Shown here in pieces: positions 27,799 through 38,670 of a DNA stretch of 64,000 bases; position 1 is the stretch's first letter, and each line of letters opens with the position of its first letter. Below the pieces are notes generated by a model. It saw only the letters and a list, made by a program, of their open reading frames with translations. It was not told the origin of the DNA and ran no database searches. The position numbers were made by a program, and so were the translations under genes. This DNA comes from Silvimonas iriomotensis (GTDB lineage: Bacteria > Pseudomonadota > Gammaproteobacteria > Burkholderiales > Chitinibacteraceae): contig NZ_BMLX01000002.1 of NCBI RefSeq assembly GCF_014645535.1, positions 795,020 to 859,019 of the forward strand, in the 5' to 3' direction.

Positions 27799-28350
27799 TT
27801 ATTTTCGCCCCAATGGCAATTCACGCCATTGGCCGCAAGGCAGATCGTCAATTGTGTATTCGCCAATTGCATAACGAATTAACCGCAAAGTGGGAAATCC
27901 GGCTTTGGCCGTCATACGTCTGACCTGGCGGTTTTTACCTTCGCTGATGATGATTTCCAGCCAGCTCACAGGAATGCTTTTACGTTCGCGGATGGGCGGC
28001 ACGCGAGGCCACAGGCCGGCTGGCTCTGTAATGCGCCGCACGCTGGCAGGCCGCGTGACAAAGTCGCCCAGATCAACGCCTTTGCGCAATGGCGCCAATG
28101 CCGCGTCATCCGGTTCGCCTTCCACTTGCACCCAGTAGGTTTTAGGTAACTTATGCCTGGGATTGGCAATCCGGTGTTGCAATGCACCATTATTTGTCAA
28201 CAGCAACAATCCTTCAGAGTCGGTATCCAGCCGGCCCGCTGCATAGACGTCTTTGACCGTGACGTAATCCGCCAGACATTGATGCGGAGGGCTGGGTGAA
28301 AACTGGCAAATAACGCCGTAAGGTTTGTTAAAGAGAATCAGTTTGTCCAT
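27799..28350 (-). CDS. rluE: 23S rRNA pseudouridine synthase, RluE type
   Basis: A 183-residue RsuA/RluB/E/F family enzyme without an S4 domain. The catalytic aspartate lies in [19 protein letters not shown], and the C-terminal family motif is [24 protein letters not shown]. coli RluE modifies U2457 of 23S rRNA. It belongs to the minus-strand rluE, nudJ, mnmA set. The 305 bases between it and nudJ (27494-27798) are AT-richer than their surroundings and hold no gene that can be supported. It is divergent from icd. Confidence 0.93.
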   Translation of the reverse strand: MDKLILFNKPYGVICQFSPSPPHQCLADYVTVKDVYAAGRLDTDSEGLLLLTNNGALQHRIANPRHKLPKTYWVQVEGEPDDAALAPLRKGVDLGDFVTRPASVRRITEPAGLWPRVPPIRERKSIPVSWLEIIISEGKNRQVRRMTAKAGFPTLRLIRYAIGEYTIDDLPCGQWRELPLGRK

Positions 28351-28455
28351 GGCGTCATTCTAACCTTTCACGAGACCGGACAGCGCAAACATGCCGCCGT
28401 GCTTGGCTTTCGGAACTGTTCACGCGATAATTGCGGCTTGCCCACGCCAGCAAGA

Positions 28456-28518
28456 GTGGCTAACAAAAACCGCCCGCAGCGGGCCGGCGCAGGCCTGTCG
28501 CCGGTTTTTGTTAGCCAC
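28456..28518. other. perfect 17-bp inverted repeat between rluE and icd
   Basis: Arms GTGGCTAACAAAAACCG (28456-28472) and its exact inverted copy (28502-28518) enclose a 29-base GC-rich centre. The centre contains a small hairpin (CCCG-CAG-CGGG), and a competing stem CCGGCG / CGCCGG overlaps the right arm. No T tract follows in either direction. It lies 40 bases before the icd ATG and 105 from the rluE start. Confidence 0.85.
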
Positions 28519-28558
28519 GCCACGGCGTTTTCCTGATCTCAAGCATGGGAAGTACCTA

Positions 28559-29782
<1,224 letters not shown>

Positions 29783-29810
29783 GCGCCGATTCGGTCAAGC
29801 ATGACACAGA

Positions 29811-29836
29811 AAAGCCCCACCCAGGTGGGGCTTTTT
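29811..29836 (+). terminator. intrinsic terminator of icd
   Basis: Stem AGCCCCACC / GGTGGGGCT with a two-base tip and TTTTT tail, 29 bases after the icd stop. Confidence 0.9.
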
Positions 29837-29979
29837 CATGCCCGCGCAAAAGGTGTGGCATGGGAACACATTCGGCGGACTATTGTATTTTTCCGCCCCT
29901 GCTCCATTTACAGTAACAAGTGTGGAACGGCAGTCAGGAGAAAGACCACACCGGGAGCCACAAGCGCGGCCCTGAAAAC

Positions 29980-30004
29980 AGAAAACCCCGCCGGAGCGGG
30001 GTTT
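29980..30004 (-). terminator. terminator of the cold-shock gene
   Basis: Read on the minus strand, stem AAACCCCGC / GCGGGGTTT is followed by TTTCTG, 22 bases after the cold-shock stop. Confidence 0.8.
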
Positions 30005-30025
30005 CATGATCAGACAAGAACCTGA

Positions 30026-30229
30026 TCAGGCGGTCTGGATGTTTGCAGCTTGCTTGCCCTTCGGGCCTTGAGCAACTTCAAACGAAACACGCTGACCTTC
30101 TTTCAGGGTCTTGAAGCCAGGCATGTTGATCGCGGAGAAGTGAGCGAAAATGTCTTCGCCGCCTTCGTCCGGGGTAATAAAGCCAAAGCCTTTGGAATCA
30201 TTGAACCACTTGACGGTACCGGTTGCCAT
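30026..30229 (-). CDS. cold-shock domain protein
   Basis: A 67-residue single cold-shock domain that binds single-stranded nucleic acid. Both RNP motifs are complete: [12 protein letters not shown] (RNP1) and DIFAHFSAI (RNP2). It ends in KGKQAANIQ as in CspA/CspD. Position matters: it is divergent from clpS-clpA, the place of cspD in E. coli and of cspA-like genes in other proteobacteria. Which of the cold-shock, growth or stationary-phase paralogues it equals cannot be told from sequence. Confidence 0.97.
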   Translation of the reverse strand: MATGTVKWFNDSKGFGFITPDEGGEDIFAHFSAINMPGFKTLKEGQRVSFEVAQGPKGKQAANIQTA

Positions 30230-30382
30230 ATTAGGTCTTTCTCCAAGATAAACAGTTAACGCATTGCCAGAGGTTTGAAGTCAAGACCTGTACAGCGGGT
30301 TAGACCGGCACAGCATGAAACTTGTCCATCAAACGCGCATTCGTTTTACGCGATATTTACTTGAGAGGTCAAGCAAGCCAAA

Positions 30383-30438
30383 CCCGGAAGATGCAAACTG
30401 TTGTTTCCAGGAAACGCTTGAAAAAGCCCTCTTCCGGG
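30383..30438 (+). promoter_or_regulatory. nested stem-loop in the clpS leader
   Basis: Outer perfect 9-bp arms CCCGGAAGA (30383-30391) and TCTTCCGGG (30430-30438) enclose an inner hairpin GTTTC-CAG-GAAAC (30403-30415). It ends 33 bases before the clpS start. It could shape clpS-clpA translation or transcription; no known element was recognised. Confidence 0.45.
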
Positions 30439-30471
30439 CCAAAATGAGAACTGAAACTCGGTTGGATAGTG

Positions 30472-30783
30472 ATGACGCAACAGCATCAAATTGAGCGGGA
30501 ATTAGCAGAGAAAGAGATCCGGACCGGGCCTCCCTCCATGTTCCGCGTCGTACTTTTAAACGACGATTTCACCCCAATGGAATTTGTGGTTGCCGTACTG
30601 CAAACTTTTTTCACGATGGATCGTGAACAGGCAACCGTAGTCATGCTCAAAGTCCATACAGAAGGACGAGGCATATGTGGCGTGTTCCCCAAGGACATCG
30701 CCGCTACAAAAGTGGCGCAGGTTACCGAGCACGCCCGCCAACATCAGCACCCGCTCCAATGCATCATGGAGGTAAACGAATGA
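30472..30783 (+). CDS. clpS: ATP-dependent Clp protease adaptor ClpS
   Basis: Adaptor that delivers N-degron substrates to ClpAP. It has 103 residues. Conserved parts are [20 protein letters not shown] (here [20 protein letters not shown]), the [15 protein letters not shown] block and a flexible N-terminus. The ATG at 30472 is preceded at once by an in-frame GTG that could also start. Its stop overlaps the clpA start by four bases, so the two are translationally coupled. Confidence 0.98.
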   Translation: MTQQHQIERELAEKEIRTGPPSMFRVVLLNDDFTPMEFVVAVLQTFFTMDREQATVVMLKVHTEGRGICGVFPKDIAATKVAQVTEHARQHQHPLQCIMEVNE

Positions 30784-33050
30784 TCGCCCAGGAACTAGAA
30801 GTCAGCCTGCACATGGCTTTCATGGAGGCGAGACAAAAGCGCCACGAGTACATCACTGTGGAGCACCTCCTGCTCGCCCTGCTCGACAACCCGTCTGCAG
30901 CAGAAGTGCTGCGTGCGTGTGGCGCCAATATGGATGAATTGCGCCATCAGTTGTCGGACTTTGTCACCGAACATACGCCGGTGGTCTCTGGCACGGGAGA
31001 AGTCGAGACCCAGCCGACCATTGGTTTCCAGCGCGTGATCCAGCGTGCCATCTTGCACGTGCAGTCGTCCGGCAAGAAAGAAGTGACCGGTGCCAATGTG
31101 CTTGTCGCCATTTTTGGCGAGAAGGACAGCCACGCCGTTTATTTCCTGCACCAGCAAGGCGTAACGCGTCTGGACGTGGTCAATTTCATCAGCCACGGCA
31201 TTACCAAATCGACGCCGAATGCATCGCAACCGCCGCGCTCTGACCAGGGTTCTGAAGAGCACGACGCCGAGGTCAGCCCTGGCGGCGCGCTGGAGAACTT
31301 TACCCAGAACCTGAACCAGCAAGCGCTGGCAGGCAAGATCGACCCGTTGATCGGGCGCGATTCCGAACTGGAACGCGTGGTGCAGATCCTGTGCCGTCGC
31401 CGCAAGAACAACCCGCTGCTGGTGGGCGAGGCTGGCGTGGGCAAGACTGCCATTGCCGAAGGCCTGGCGCGCCGCATTGTGGAAGGCGAGGTACCGGATA
31501 TTCTGGCCGATGCCACGGTCTATGCACTCGACATGGGCGCACTGCTGGCTGGCACCAAGTATCGTGGCGATTTTGAGCAACGCCTCAAGGCAGTCATCAA
31601 GCAATTGACCGAAGAGCGCAACGCCATTCTGTTCATTGACGAGATTCATACCCTTGTCGGTGCCGGCGCGGCCTCTGGCGGCACGCTGGATGCGTCCAAC
31701 CTGCTCAAGCCGGCGCTGTCCAACGGCACGCTCAAGTGCATTGGTGCGACCACGTATACCGAATACCGCGGCATCTTCGAAAAAGACAACGCGCTGTCGC
31801 GTCGCTTCCAGAAGATCGACGTAGTCGAGCCGACCGTCGAGCAGACCGTCGAGATCCTCAAGGGTCTGAAGGACAAGTTCGAGAAGCATCACAGCGTGAA
31901 GTACACGGCAACGGCCTTGTCTGCTGCGGCAGAACTGGCGGCCAAGTACATCAATGACCGTCATCTGCCGGACAAAGCCATCGACGTCATCGACGAAGCC
32001 GGCGCGGCGCAGAAGATTCTGCCCAAGTCCAAGCAGAAGAAGACCATTGGCAAGCCCGAGATCGAAGAGATCGTGGCCAAGATTGCACGCATTCCGCCCA
32101 AGAGCGTGTCCAACGACGACAAGAGCACCTTGAAGACGCTGGATCGTGATCTGAAGAGCGTGGTGTTCGGGCAAGACCCGGCCATTGATGCACTGTCGGC
32201 AGCCATCAAGATGTCGCGGGCCGGCCTTGGCAACCCGCAAAAGCCGATCGGGGCGTTCCTGTTCTCAGGCCCGACCGGTGTGGGCAAGACCGAAGTGGCA
32301 CGGCAACTGGCTTACACGCTGGGCGTGGAGTTGATCCGCTTTGACATGTCCGAATACATGGAACGTCATGCGGTGAGCCGCCTGATCGGCGCACCGCCGG
32401 GGTATGTGGGTTTTGAGCAAGGCGGTTTGCTGACCGAGCAGATCACCAAGCACCCCTACTCTGTGCTGCTGCTCGATGAAATTGAAAAGGCACACCCGGA
32501 TATCTTCAACGTGCTGTTGCAAGTGATGGATCACGGTACGCTGACCGATAACAACGGTCGCAAGGCGGACTTCCGCAACGTGATCGTGATCATGACCACC
32601 AACGCCGGCGCAGAGACCATGAACAAGGCGATCATGGGCTTTACCGCCAAGAAGGAAACCGGCGACGAAATGATCGAGATCAAGCGTCTGTTTACGCCGG
32701 AGTTCCGTAACCGGCTGGATGCGACCATCTCGTTTGCACCGCTGTCGCACGAGATCATTCTGCAAGTGGTGGACAAGTTCCTGATGCAACTGGAACTGCA
32801 ACTGCAAGAGAAGAAGGTGGAAGCACACTTCACGCCAGCGCTCAAGGAAATGCTGGCAGAGAAAGGCTTCGATCCGCTGATGGGTGCTCGGCCGATGGCG
32901 CGTCTGATCCAGGACACCATCCGCAAGGCGCTGGCCGACGAACTGTTGTTCGGCAAGCTGGCGCATGGCGGTGAAGTGACGATTGATCTGGATGATGACG
33001 ACAAGGTTGTCCTCAAGCTGTCTGAGGATGAACAAGCCGTTCCGGCCTGA
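30780..33050 (+). CDS. clpA: ATP-dependent Clp protease ATP-binding subunit ClpA
   Basis: AAA+ unfoldase that feeds ClpP. It has 756 residues: Clp N-domain (1-145, [14 protein letters not shown] start), first AAA+ module with Walker [14 protein letters not shown] and Walker [10 protein letters not shown], then the second module with [12 protein letters not shown] and [12 protein letters not shown], then the D2-small domain. The IGF/IGL-type loop that docks ClpP is visible as IMGFTAKKE. The start overlaps the clpS stop (ATGA). A terminator follows at 33075. Confidence 0.98.
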   Translation: MIAQELEVSLHMAFMEARQKRHEYITVEHLLLALLDNPSAAEVLRACGANMDELRHQLSDFVTEHTPVVSGTGEVETQPTIGFQRVIQRAILHVQSSGKKEVTGANVLVAIFGEKDSHAVYFLHQQGVTRLDVVNFISHGITKSTPNASQPPRSDQGSEEHDAEVSPGGALENFTQNLNQQALAGKIDPLIGRDSELERVVQILCRRRKNNPLLVGEAGVGKTAIAEGLARRIVEGEVPDILADATVYALDMGALLAGTKYRGDFEQRLKAVIKQLTEERNAILFIDEIHTLVGAGAASGGTLDASNLLKPALSNGTLKCIGATTYTEYRGIFEKDNALSRRFQKIDVVEPTVEQTVEILKGLKDKFEKHHSVKYTATALSAAAELAAKYINDRHLPDKAIDVIDEAGAAQKILPKSKQKKTIGKPEIEEIVAKIARIPPKSVSNDDKSTLKTLDRDLKSVVFGQDPAIDALSAAIKMSRAGLGNPQKPIGAFLFSGPTGVGKTEVARQLAYTLGVELIRFDMSEYMERHAVSRLIGAPPGYVGFEQGGLLTEQITKHPYSVLLLDEIEKAHPDIFNVLLQVMDHGTLTDNNGRKADFRNVIVIMTTNAGAETMNKAIMGFTAKKETGDEMIEIKRLFTPEFRNRLDATISFAPLSHEIILQVVDKFLMQLELQLQEKKVEAHFTPALKEMLAEKGFDPLMGARPMARLIQDTIRKALADELLFGKLAHGGEVTIDLDDDDKVVLKLSEDEQAVPA

Positions 33051-33074
33051 TTGATCCAGTCCTGCGCTGTCTCA

Positions 33075-33115
33075 AAAAAGCCCCGCCCGGTTACCCGGCG
33101 GGGCTTTTGTTTTGC
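33075..33115. terminator. terminator after clpA
   Basis: Stem AAAAAGCCCCGCC / GGCGGGGCTTTTG with T run, shared by the convergent GGDEF-domain gene. Confidence 0.9.
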
Positions 33116-33138
33116 CGGTGGCCACACAGGCCCATGCC

Positions 33139-34755
33139 TTACTCAAAGTGGCTGTAAACCCGGTTTCCGCCCGCCGTTTTGGCCTGGTGCAATGCCTGCT
33201 CTGTGCGCTCCAGCAAACCGGGAATACTCTCTGACACGCGCTTGATGGCCACGCCGGCACTGAAGCCCGGCGGCTGCGCCATGCGGTGCCCCGGCAGCAC
33301 GGTCTGGCCAAAACGCAGCCGCAAGGATTCAATCAACCCCAGCGCATCGCTTTGCTCAATGTCTGGCAACACCAGCAAAAACAAGCCGCCCTTGATCCGC
33401 CCGATGCCGTCGCTGACCCGCAAGCGCTGACGCAACAACGCACACAATGCGCGCAACAATTGATCGCCGCTTTGGTGGCCCAGTACCTGATTGATCTGTT
33501 GCATGCGGTCGATATCAAGCATCACCACCGCCAGCGGTTGCTGGTTACGTTTGCAGCGCGCGCTCTCGACATCCAGCAGTTGCATGATGGCTTGTCGCCC
33601 CAGCACGCCGGTCAGCGCGTCACGCGTGTGCTGTTCACGCAGCAGCCGAAAGCGCGAGGCCCGCGCGCGGATGGCGGCGACCAGGTAATCGGGCTCGATC
33701 GGTTTGACGAGGAAATCGTCCGCGCCCCGCTGCATGGCCTCCAGCCGCTTGGATTGCGCGTGCTCGGATGACAGGAACACAATCGGCACGCCCATATAGG
33801 CCGGTTGCTGCCGCAGCACGCTGGCAATTTCCAGACCGCTCCAGCCCAGCATGTAAAGATCCAGCACGATCAGTTCCGGGTTCAGTTGGGCGATCTTCTC
33901 AAACATCTGCACCGGCCCGTTGGCCAGCGCGACGGCCATGCCCGCTTCACGCAGGATTTCCGCGTAGTACTCCGCTACATCGGGCTCGTCATCCACAATC
34001 AGGATGCGGTAGGCCGTATGCTTGCGCTCTTCCTCCAGCCGGTTGATCAGTTCAGCCAGCTCGCCCGGATGCACCGGCTTGTGGACAAAGGCACGGGCGT
34101 TAAAGCGCGCCGCCACCAGCCGGGTGGCAATGTCAGACTGACTGGACAGACACACCAGACGCGCCGGCGCGCGCGGGCCGTTGGGCAGGAAATCAGACAA
34201 GGCCACAAAGGGCGCGGCCTGGTCGTCCAGATCCAGAAACAGCAGATCGACAGACTGCTCTGGCAGTTGCGCTTGCTGCGAGACCTCGGCCCCGGGCAAT
34301 TGCAAGGCCAGTTCAACCTCCAGCAACTCGGCCGACACCATATCCGTGCTGACGATGACCACCCGCTCTGGCGGTTGGGCGATACCTGCCATGGCACCGG
34401 TAAGGTGCTCCAGCCCGGACGCCAGAAAATGCGCAACCGCCTGCGCCAGGTGATCCACCCCCTGCCGCAGTTGCGCCGCCCCCTGGGCCCGGAACTCCGG
34501 CGGGTTGGTCTGGTAATCGTGATACAGACGCTCCAGCGTCTGCGCAGCAGAACGTACACCGGTCGCCCCCCACCCTGTGCCGGTGTCATGCAGCTGACCA
34601 ATGCGGTTCAGCAGGCGTTCGTGTCCCGCCGGGTCCAGTCCTTTTTCCAGAAACTGTTCGATCTGCATGCGCAGTTCGTCCAGCGTGGAGGACAACCCTT
34701 CGTGGAGTCCGGCTTGCCCCTTGCCGGTATTGTCGTGCGTACTGGCCATGCTCAT
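33139..34755 (-). CDS. two-receiver protein with degenerate GGDEF domain
   Basis: A 538-residue cytosolic protein. A helical N-terminal part (1-120) precedes a first receiver-like domain (about 128-240) without the usual acidic pair. A complete second receiver follows (about 245-365: LIVDDEP, phosphoacceptor in VLDLYM, LVKP), then a GGDEF-fold domain (about 380-538). The GGDEF signature is replaced by KGGLF (455-459), while the substrate-binding DIDRMQQIN and GHQSGD segments persist. It is therefore unlikely to make c-di-GMP and may act as a GTP or c-di-GMP-linked receptor or scaffold (inference). Its regulator partner kinase is not adjacent. Confidence 0.88.
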   Translation of the reverse strand: MSMASTHDNTGKGQAGLHEGLSSTLDELRMQIEQFLEKGLDPAGHERLLNRIGQLHDTGTGWGATGVRSAAQTLERLYHDYQTNPPEFRAQGAAQLRQGVDHLAQAVAHFLASGLEHLTGAMAGIAQPPERVVIVSTDMVSAELLEVELALQLPGAEVSQQAQLPEQSVDLLFLDLDDQAAPFVALSDFLPNGPRAPARLVCLSSQSDIATRLVAARFNARAFVHKPVHPGELAELINRLEEERKHTAYRILIVDDEPDVAEYYAEILREAGMAVALANGPVQMFEKIAQLNPELIVLDLYMLGWSGLEIASVLRQQPAYMGVPIVFLSSEHAQSKRLEAMQRGADDFLVKPIEPDYLVAAIRARASRFRLLREQHTRDALTGVLGRQAIMQLLDVESARCKRNQQPLAVVMLDIDRMQQINQVLGHQSGDQLLRALCALLRQRLRVSDGIGRIKGGLFLLVLPDIEQSDALGLIESLRLRFGQTVLPGHRMAQPPGFSAGVAIKRVSESIPGLLERTEQALHQAKTAGGNRVYSHFE

Positions 34756-34945
34756 CCTTCACATCACCAATCGCGAGGAGACAGCCAAACGTACGTTTGC
34801 AGGAACGGCTACGGGCGCGTCAGCCCAATGGCCACGCGCCGGTTCAAAGAACGTAACCGGAACAGAAACAGCGATGCCTCGCCCCTCGCCTGGCCAGGTT
34901 CATCGCGCCTTTTATATTTGTTGTGCCGCCCCTGCAAACTCCCTG

Positions 34946-34969
34946 CAGGCCGGCGCGGCTGCCGGCCTG
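34946..34969 (-). terminator. possible terminator hairpin after mscS
   Basis: Perfect 9-bp stem CAGGCCGGC / GCCGGCCTG with a six-base loop lies 33 bases beyond the mscS stop in the minus direction. There is no clear T tract. The remaining 190 bases to the next gene contain no supported feature. Confidence 0.4.
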
Positions 34970-35002
34970 TACCACCTGCGCATCCCGTTGTGGCTGGAAC
35001 GC

Positions 35003-35833
35003 TCAGGCTTGTTGCTGCACGATCACGGCCTGAGCCGGCATCGGCGCGGCAAAACCGGCCTCACCAAAGCTTTCGCGGATCGTCTTGTTGGTATCAAAAT
35101 AAACCTGCCAGTAGTTGTCGTTGTGGCAATACGGACGTACGGCCAGCACCGGGCCAACCAGGTTGAACTCCAGGATTTCCACATCCACCGCAGGCTCGGG
35201 GATCACATTGGGAATCGCGGCAATTTTCTGCTTGAGCAAGGCAATGGCTGCGGCATGATCGGTAGAACCGGCCAGTTGCGCTTTCAGGTCAACCCGGCGA
35301 AATTCGTTCACGGTGTAGTTCTGGATCACGTCACCGAAAATCTTGTTGTTGCCGATCAGCGTGAGCACGTTGTCGGGCGTGTTCACTGCCGTGACAAACA
35401 GGCCGATTTCCTTGATCGTCCCCGTCACGCCCGCCACGGTCACAAAATCACCCACCTTGAATGGCCGCAGTACGATGATGAATGCGCCAGCCGCAAAGTT
35501 GGCCAGCAGGCCGGACCATGCCATCCCGATGGCGACACCCGCTGCGGCAATCAGCGCGGCAAAGGTGGTGGTCTGCACACCAAAGTAGCCCAGAATGCCT
35601 ATCACCAGCAGCACATTGAGCGTGACCGTAATGATCGAGCCGATATAACGCAGTACGGTGGGGTCCAGCTTCTGGCTTTCCAGCGAGCGCTCCACCATGC
35701 GTACGGCAAAGCCGATCAACCAGCGCCCCACCACCCAGAAGATGATTGCGCCGATGATTTTGACCCCGAAGGCGGTAACGATGCCGATGACGACATCTTT
35801 GTAGTGCACGACGGAATCGGTACTCAAATCCAT
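35003..35833 (-). CDS. mscS: small-conductance mechanosensitive channel, MscS family
   Basis: A 276-residue inner-membrane channel that opens under membrane tension in osmotic downshock. Three helices: about 17-42, 63-85 and the pore helix about 92-115 with the glycine/alanine pattern AALIAAAGVAIGMAWSGLLANFAAG. The beta domain begins with RPFKVGDFVTVAGVTGTIKEIGL. Length is close to E. coli MscS. The start has CGGAG upstream. It sits 74 bases downstream of xerD on the same strand. Confidence 0.96.
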   Translation of the reverse strand: MDLSTDSVVHYKDVVIGIVTAFGVKIIGAIIFWVVGRWLIGFAVRMVERSLESQKLDPTVLRYIGSIITVTLNVLLVIGILGYFGVQTTTFAALIAAAGVAIGMAWSGLLANFAAGAFIIVLRPFKVGDFVTVAGVTGTIKEIGLFVTAVNTPDNVLTLIGNNKIFGDVIQNYTVNEFRRVDLKAQLAGSTDHAAAIALLKQKIAAIPNVIPEPAVDVEILEFNLVGPVLAVRPYCHNDNYWQVYFDTNKTIRESFGEAGFAAPMPAQAVIVQQQA

Positions 35834-35907
35834 GTGAATCTCCGGTAATGGGCTGCATGAGAAAAAAGTGATATCTCAGCCTGGCACAATTTAGCGAAAA
35901 TTCACCT

Positions 35908-36819
35908 TCAGCCGCGTGGGTGATTCCGGGCGTGCAGCGCCTGCAAACGGGCCGTGGCGACATGGGTGTAGATCTGGGTGGTGGCAATATCGGCATGCCC
36001 CAGCAACACCTGCACCATTCTGAGATCAGCCCCATGATTCAACAGATGTGTGGCAAAGGCATGACGCATCACGTGCGGGGATAACCGGCTGGCATCAATC
36101 CCGGCCTGGCTGGCGTAGCCCTTGATGATGAACCAGGCGCCCTGACGGGTCAGCGGCTCGCCACGCTGGTTCACAAAGATCAGGCCCTGACTCTTGCCTG
36201 CGGTCAACATCGGGCGGGAGCGCGTCAGATACTGCTGCAGCCAGTGGCGGGCTTCCTCTCCCAGTGGCACCAGCCGCTGCTTGCCCCCTTTGCCACCGAC
36301 GACCTGCAGATAACCTTCGTTCAGGTGCAGCACCGCGCTATCGAGCCCGATCAGTTCTGACACCCGCAAACCGGTGGCATACATGACTTCCAGCATGGCG
36401 CGGTCGCGCAGGCCGGCATCGGTATCGACATCCGGCGCGGCCAGCAGCGCTTCTACCTGTGCCTCGGACAACTCTTTGGGCAAGGGCCGCACGCGCTTGG
36501 GGGTGTTCAGCGTCAGTGTCGGGTCGTGGTTGATCTGGCCGTTGTTAAGCCAGTATTGATAGAACTTGCGCAGGCTGGCCATGCGCCGCGCCATGGTCGC
36601 CGCCTTGGCCTCACGCGACTGGGCAGCCAGAAACGCCTGCACATCGGCCCGTTGCGCGGTACGCATGTCGCTGCCTTGCGTTTGCAACCACACCGCCCAG
36701 ATCACCAGATCACGCCGGTAGCTTTCTGCAGTGTTCTGCGCCAGCCCGTCAGCCAGCCAGATATGGTCGATAAACTGATCGATCCAGCCTTGCTGCGTCT
36801 CGTTTGCGGTCAGTGCCAT
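35908..36819 (-). CDS. xerD: tyrosine recombinase XerD
   Basis: With XerC it resolves chromosome dimers at dif. It has 303 residues: N-terminal SAM-like core-binding domain (1-110) and the catalytic domain with ATGLRVSELIGL (first Arg), the HVMRHAF block (His and second Arg), LLGHADIATTQIYTHVA (His and nucleophile Tyr). All catalytic residues are present. It resembles XerD more than XerC by length and by its final HARNHPRG. It follows ogt by six bases and is probably co-transcribed with it. Confidence 0.95.
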   Translation of the reverse strand: MALTANETQQGWIDQFIDHIWLADGLAQNTAESYRRDLVIWAVWLQTQGSDMRTAQRADVQAFLAAQSREAKAATMARRMASLRKFYQYWLNNGQINHDPTLTLNTPKRVRPLPKELSEAQVEALLAAPDVDTDAGLRDRAMLEVMYATGLRVSELIGLDSAVLHLNEGYLQVVGGKGGKQRLVPLGEEARHWLQQYLTRSRPMLTAGKSQGLIFVNQRGEPLTRQGAWFIIKGYASQAGIDASRLSPHVMRHAFATHLLNHGADLRMVQVLLGHADIATTQIYTHVATARLQALHARNHPRG

Positions 36820-36825
36820 GGGGGA

Positions 36826-37377
36826 TCACAGGTCCGAAAACAGATCACGGGTTTCTTTCAGCAGTAGCTGACGCTTGATCGGCACCCAGTCCACCCCGCC
36901 CCGGTGCGCGTTGAAACCACCCACCCCGCTGGCCGCCACCACCCGATGACACGGGATGATAAGCGGAACCGGATTCTGGCCGCAGGCACCGCCAACAGCC
37001 CGCGCCACCGATCCAATGGCGGTGGCAATGTCGGCATACGTCCGCGTTTCACCACAGGGAATCTGCGCAATCTGCTCCCACACCGCCATTTCATGCGCAG
37101 AACCAGACAGCTTGAGCGGCAGATCAAACACAAAATTCGGATCAGCAAACCAGGCCTGCAACTGCCGGGCAGCCTCAATAAGCAGCGGGTCTTGTGGGGG
37201 CTGCAATGGCGTGTCGGGCAGCGTGAAATCAATCCGGGCCAACGCTCCCTGACGGGCAATCAGCCCCAGACGCGCCACCGGGCTATCGATGACTGCATCG
37301 TAATGGTATTCAGAGAAGTCGTCGTTGAAAGTACGGGGCGAATCAGACATGGCGGCACAGGGCGGGCAAAGCATCAT
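36826..37377 (-). CDS. ogt: methylated-DNA--[protein]-cysteine S-methyltransferase
   Basis: Repairs O6-alkylguanine by transfer of the alkyl group to its own cysteine. About 183 residues. The acceptor motif is PLIIPCHRVV, followed by GGFNAHRGGVDWKxxLL (here VDWVPIKRQLL). The N-terminal domain is the usual small MGMT ribonuclease-like fold. The start is set at the ATG preceded by AGGGAG. A second in-frame ATG at 37350 (MSDSPRTF) would give 174 residues, and the longer open frame runs into the rplS terminator. Confidence 0.92.
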   Translation of the reverse strand: MMLCPPCAAMSDSPRTFNDDFSEYHYDAVIDSPVARLGLIARQGALARIDFTLPDTPLQPPQDPLLIEAARQLQAWFADPNFVFDLPLKLSGSAHEMAVWEQIAQIPCGETRTYADIATAIGSVARAVGGACGQNPVPLIIPCHRVVAASGVGGFNAHRGGVDWVPIKRQLLLKETRDLFSDL

Positions 37378-37404
37378 GCTACCCGCTCCCTGCCTCGTAT
37401 GGAC

Positions 37405-37438
37405 GAAAAAAAACGCGAGGTAGAAACCTCGCGTTTTA
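37405..37438 (-). terminator. terminator of the rpsP-rimM-trmD-rplS operon
   Basis: On the minus strand, stem AAAACGCGAGG / CCTCGCGTTTT is followed by a T run. It begins 19 bases after the rplS stop and overlaps the likely promoter region of ogt. Confidence 0.9.
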
Positions 37439-37456
37439 TACCAACCGGAGCAGCGA

Positions 37457-37837
37457 TCAGGCTGCAGTGGTGGTTTGCTTGCGTGCCGGCAGCTTTTCCT
37501 TGATACGTGCGGACTTGCCCGAACGATCGCGGAGGTAGTACAGCTTGGCGCGACGCACATCACCGCGGCGCTTCACTTCGATGGAAGCAACCAGCGGGGA
37601 ATAGGTCTGGAAGGAACGCTCAACGCCGGTACCGGCGGAGATCTTGCGTACGATGAACGCGCTGTTCAGGCCGCGGTTACGCTTGGCGATCACAACACCT
37701 TCAAACGCTTGCAGACGTTCACGGTTACCTTCCTTAACCTTCACTTGAACGATAACGGTATCGCCAGGTGCGAATTCAGGAATGGTTTTGCCCAGACGGG
37801 CGATTTCTTCTTGTTCGAGCTTTTGAATCAGGTTCAT
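37457..37837 (-). CDS. rplS: 50S ribosomal protein L19
   Basis: A 126-residue ribosomal protein at the 30S-50S interface. The family core [35 protein letters not shown] and the ending [17 protein letters not shown] are complete. It has a short alanine/threonine tail. Last gene of the rpsP operon, four bases after trmD. Confidence 0.99.
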   Translation of the reverse strand: MNLIQKLEQEEIARLGKTIPEFAPGDTVIVQVKVKEGNRERLQAFEGVVIAKRNRGLNSAFIVRKISAGTGVERSFQTYSPLVASIEVKRRGDVRRAKLYYLRDRSGKSARIKEKLPARKQTTTAA

Positions 37838-37841
37838 GACC

Positions 37842-38642
37842 TTACTCCTTTACGAAACTTGTTCCTTCCTCTCCAGACTGGAGGGAGCCGGCTTGTGCCG
37901 CGTACTCCGCCTTGAAATCGGCCAGAAGACGAGTTTCTTCTTTCGAAAGCTGGCGGTGCTGCAAAAGGTCAGGACGGCGCAACCAGGTGCGGCCCAACGA
38001 TTGCTTCAAACGCCAGCGACGTATGTTGGCATGATTTCCCGAAAGCAGCACTTCCGGCACCGCCATACCGCGGTATTCTTCGGGACGGGTGTAATGCGGG
38101 CAATCCAGCAACCCGTCCACGAATGAATCTTCTTGTGCACTGGCGGCGGTGTTCAGCACGCCAGGCAAATGTCTTGCTACTGCATCCATCAGCACCATGG
38201 CGGGAAGTTCTCCGCCAGAGAGCACGTAGTCGCCAACCGATATTTCCAGGTCAACCTGGCGCTGCAAAACGCGCTCGTCGACTCCTTCATAACGGCCGCA
38301 CAACAGGATCAGGCCGGGTTCTGCCGCCAGTTGCAGCACACGCTCATGAGTGAGCGGCGCGCCCTGCGGCGACAGATAAACCACCTTGGGCGTAATGCCC
38401 AGTTGCGCCTGGCGCTGTCGGGCCGCATCAATGGCGTCTTCCAGCGGTTGCGGCAGCATCACCATGCCGGGGCCACCCCCATAGGGGCGATCATCGACAC
38501 GGCGATAGTTGTCATGCGTGAAATCCCGGGGGTTCCAGCCGACAAAATCAATAATGCCCTGCTCCACTGCACGCTGGGTAATCCCGTAGCGCGTAATGGC
38601 CTCGAACATTTCAGGAAACAGCGTGATGGCATCGAAATGCAT
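37842..38642 (-). CDS. trmD: tRNA (guanine-N1-)-methyltransferase
   Basis: Methylates G37 of tRNAs to prevent frameshifting. It has 266 residues with the trefoil-knot SPOUT motifs: [42 protein letters not shown] and [16 protein letters not shown]. The start at [13 protein letters not shown] is typical; an open frame of 42 codons upstream overlaps rimM and is not used. It lies between rimM and rplS as in most bacteria. Confidence 0.99.
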   Translation of the reverse strand: MHFDAITLFPEMFEAITRYGITQRAVEQGIIDFVGWNPRDFTHDNYRRVDDRPYGGGPGMVMLPQPLEDAIDAARQRQAQLGITPKVVYLSPQGAPLTHERVLQLAAEPGLILLCGRYEGVDERVLQRQVDLEISVGDYVLSGGELPAMVLMDAVARHLPGVLNTAASAQEDSFVDGLLDCPHYTRPEEYRGMAVPEVLLSGNHANIRRWRLKQSLGRTWLRRPDLLQHRQLSKEETRLLADFKAEYAAQAGSLQSGEEGTSFVKE

Positions 38643-38670
38643 CTTCACCACCGTTTCCCTTTGTGTGACC

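Noticed and set aside
35908..36819. Phage or integron integrase
   Set aside because: Length, motif set and the linkage to ogt fit the chromosomal XerD. No attachment site, cassette or phage gene is nearby.
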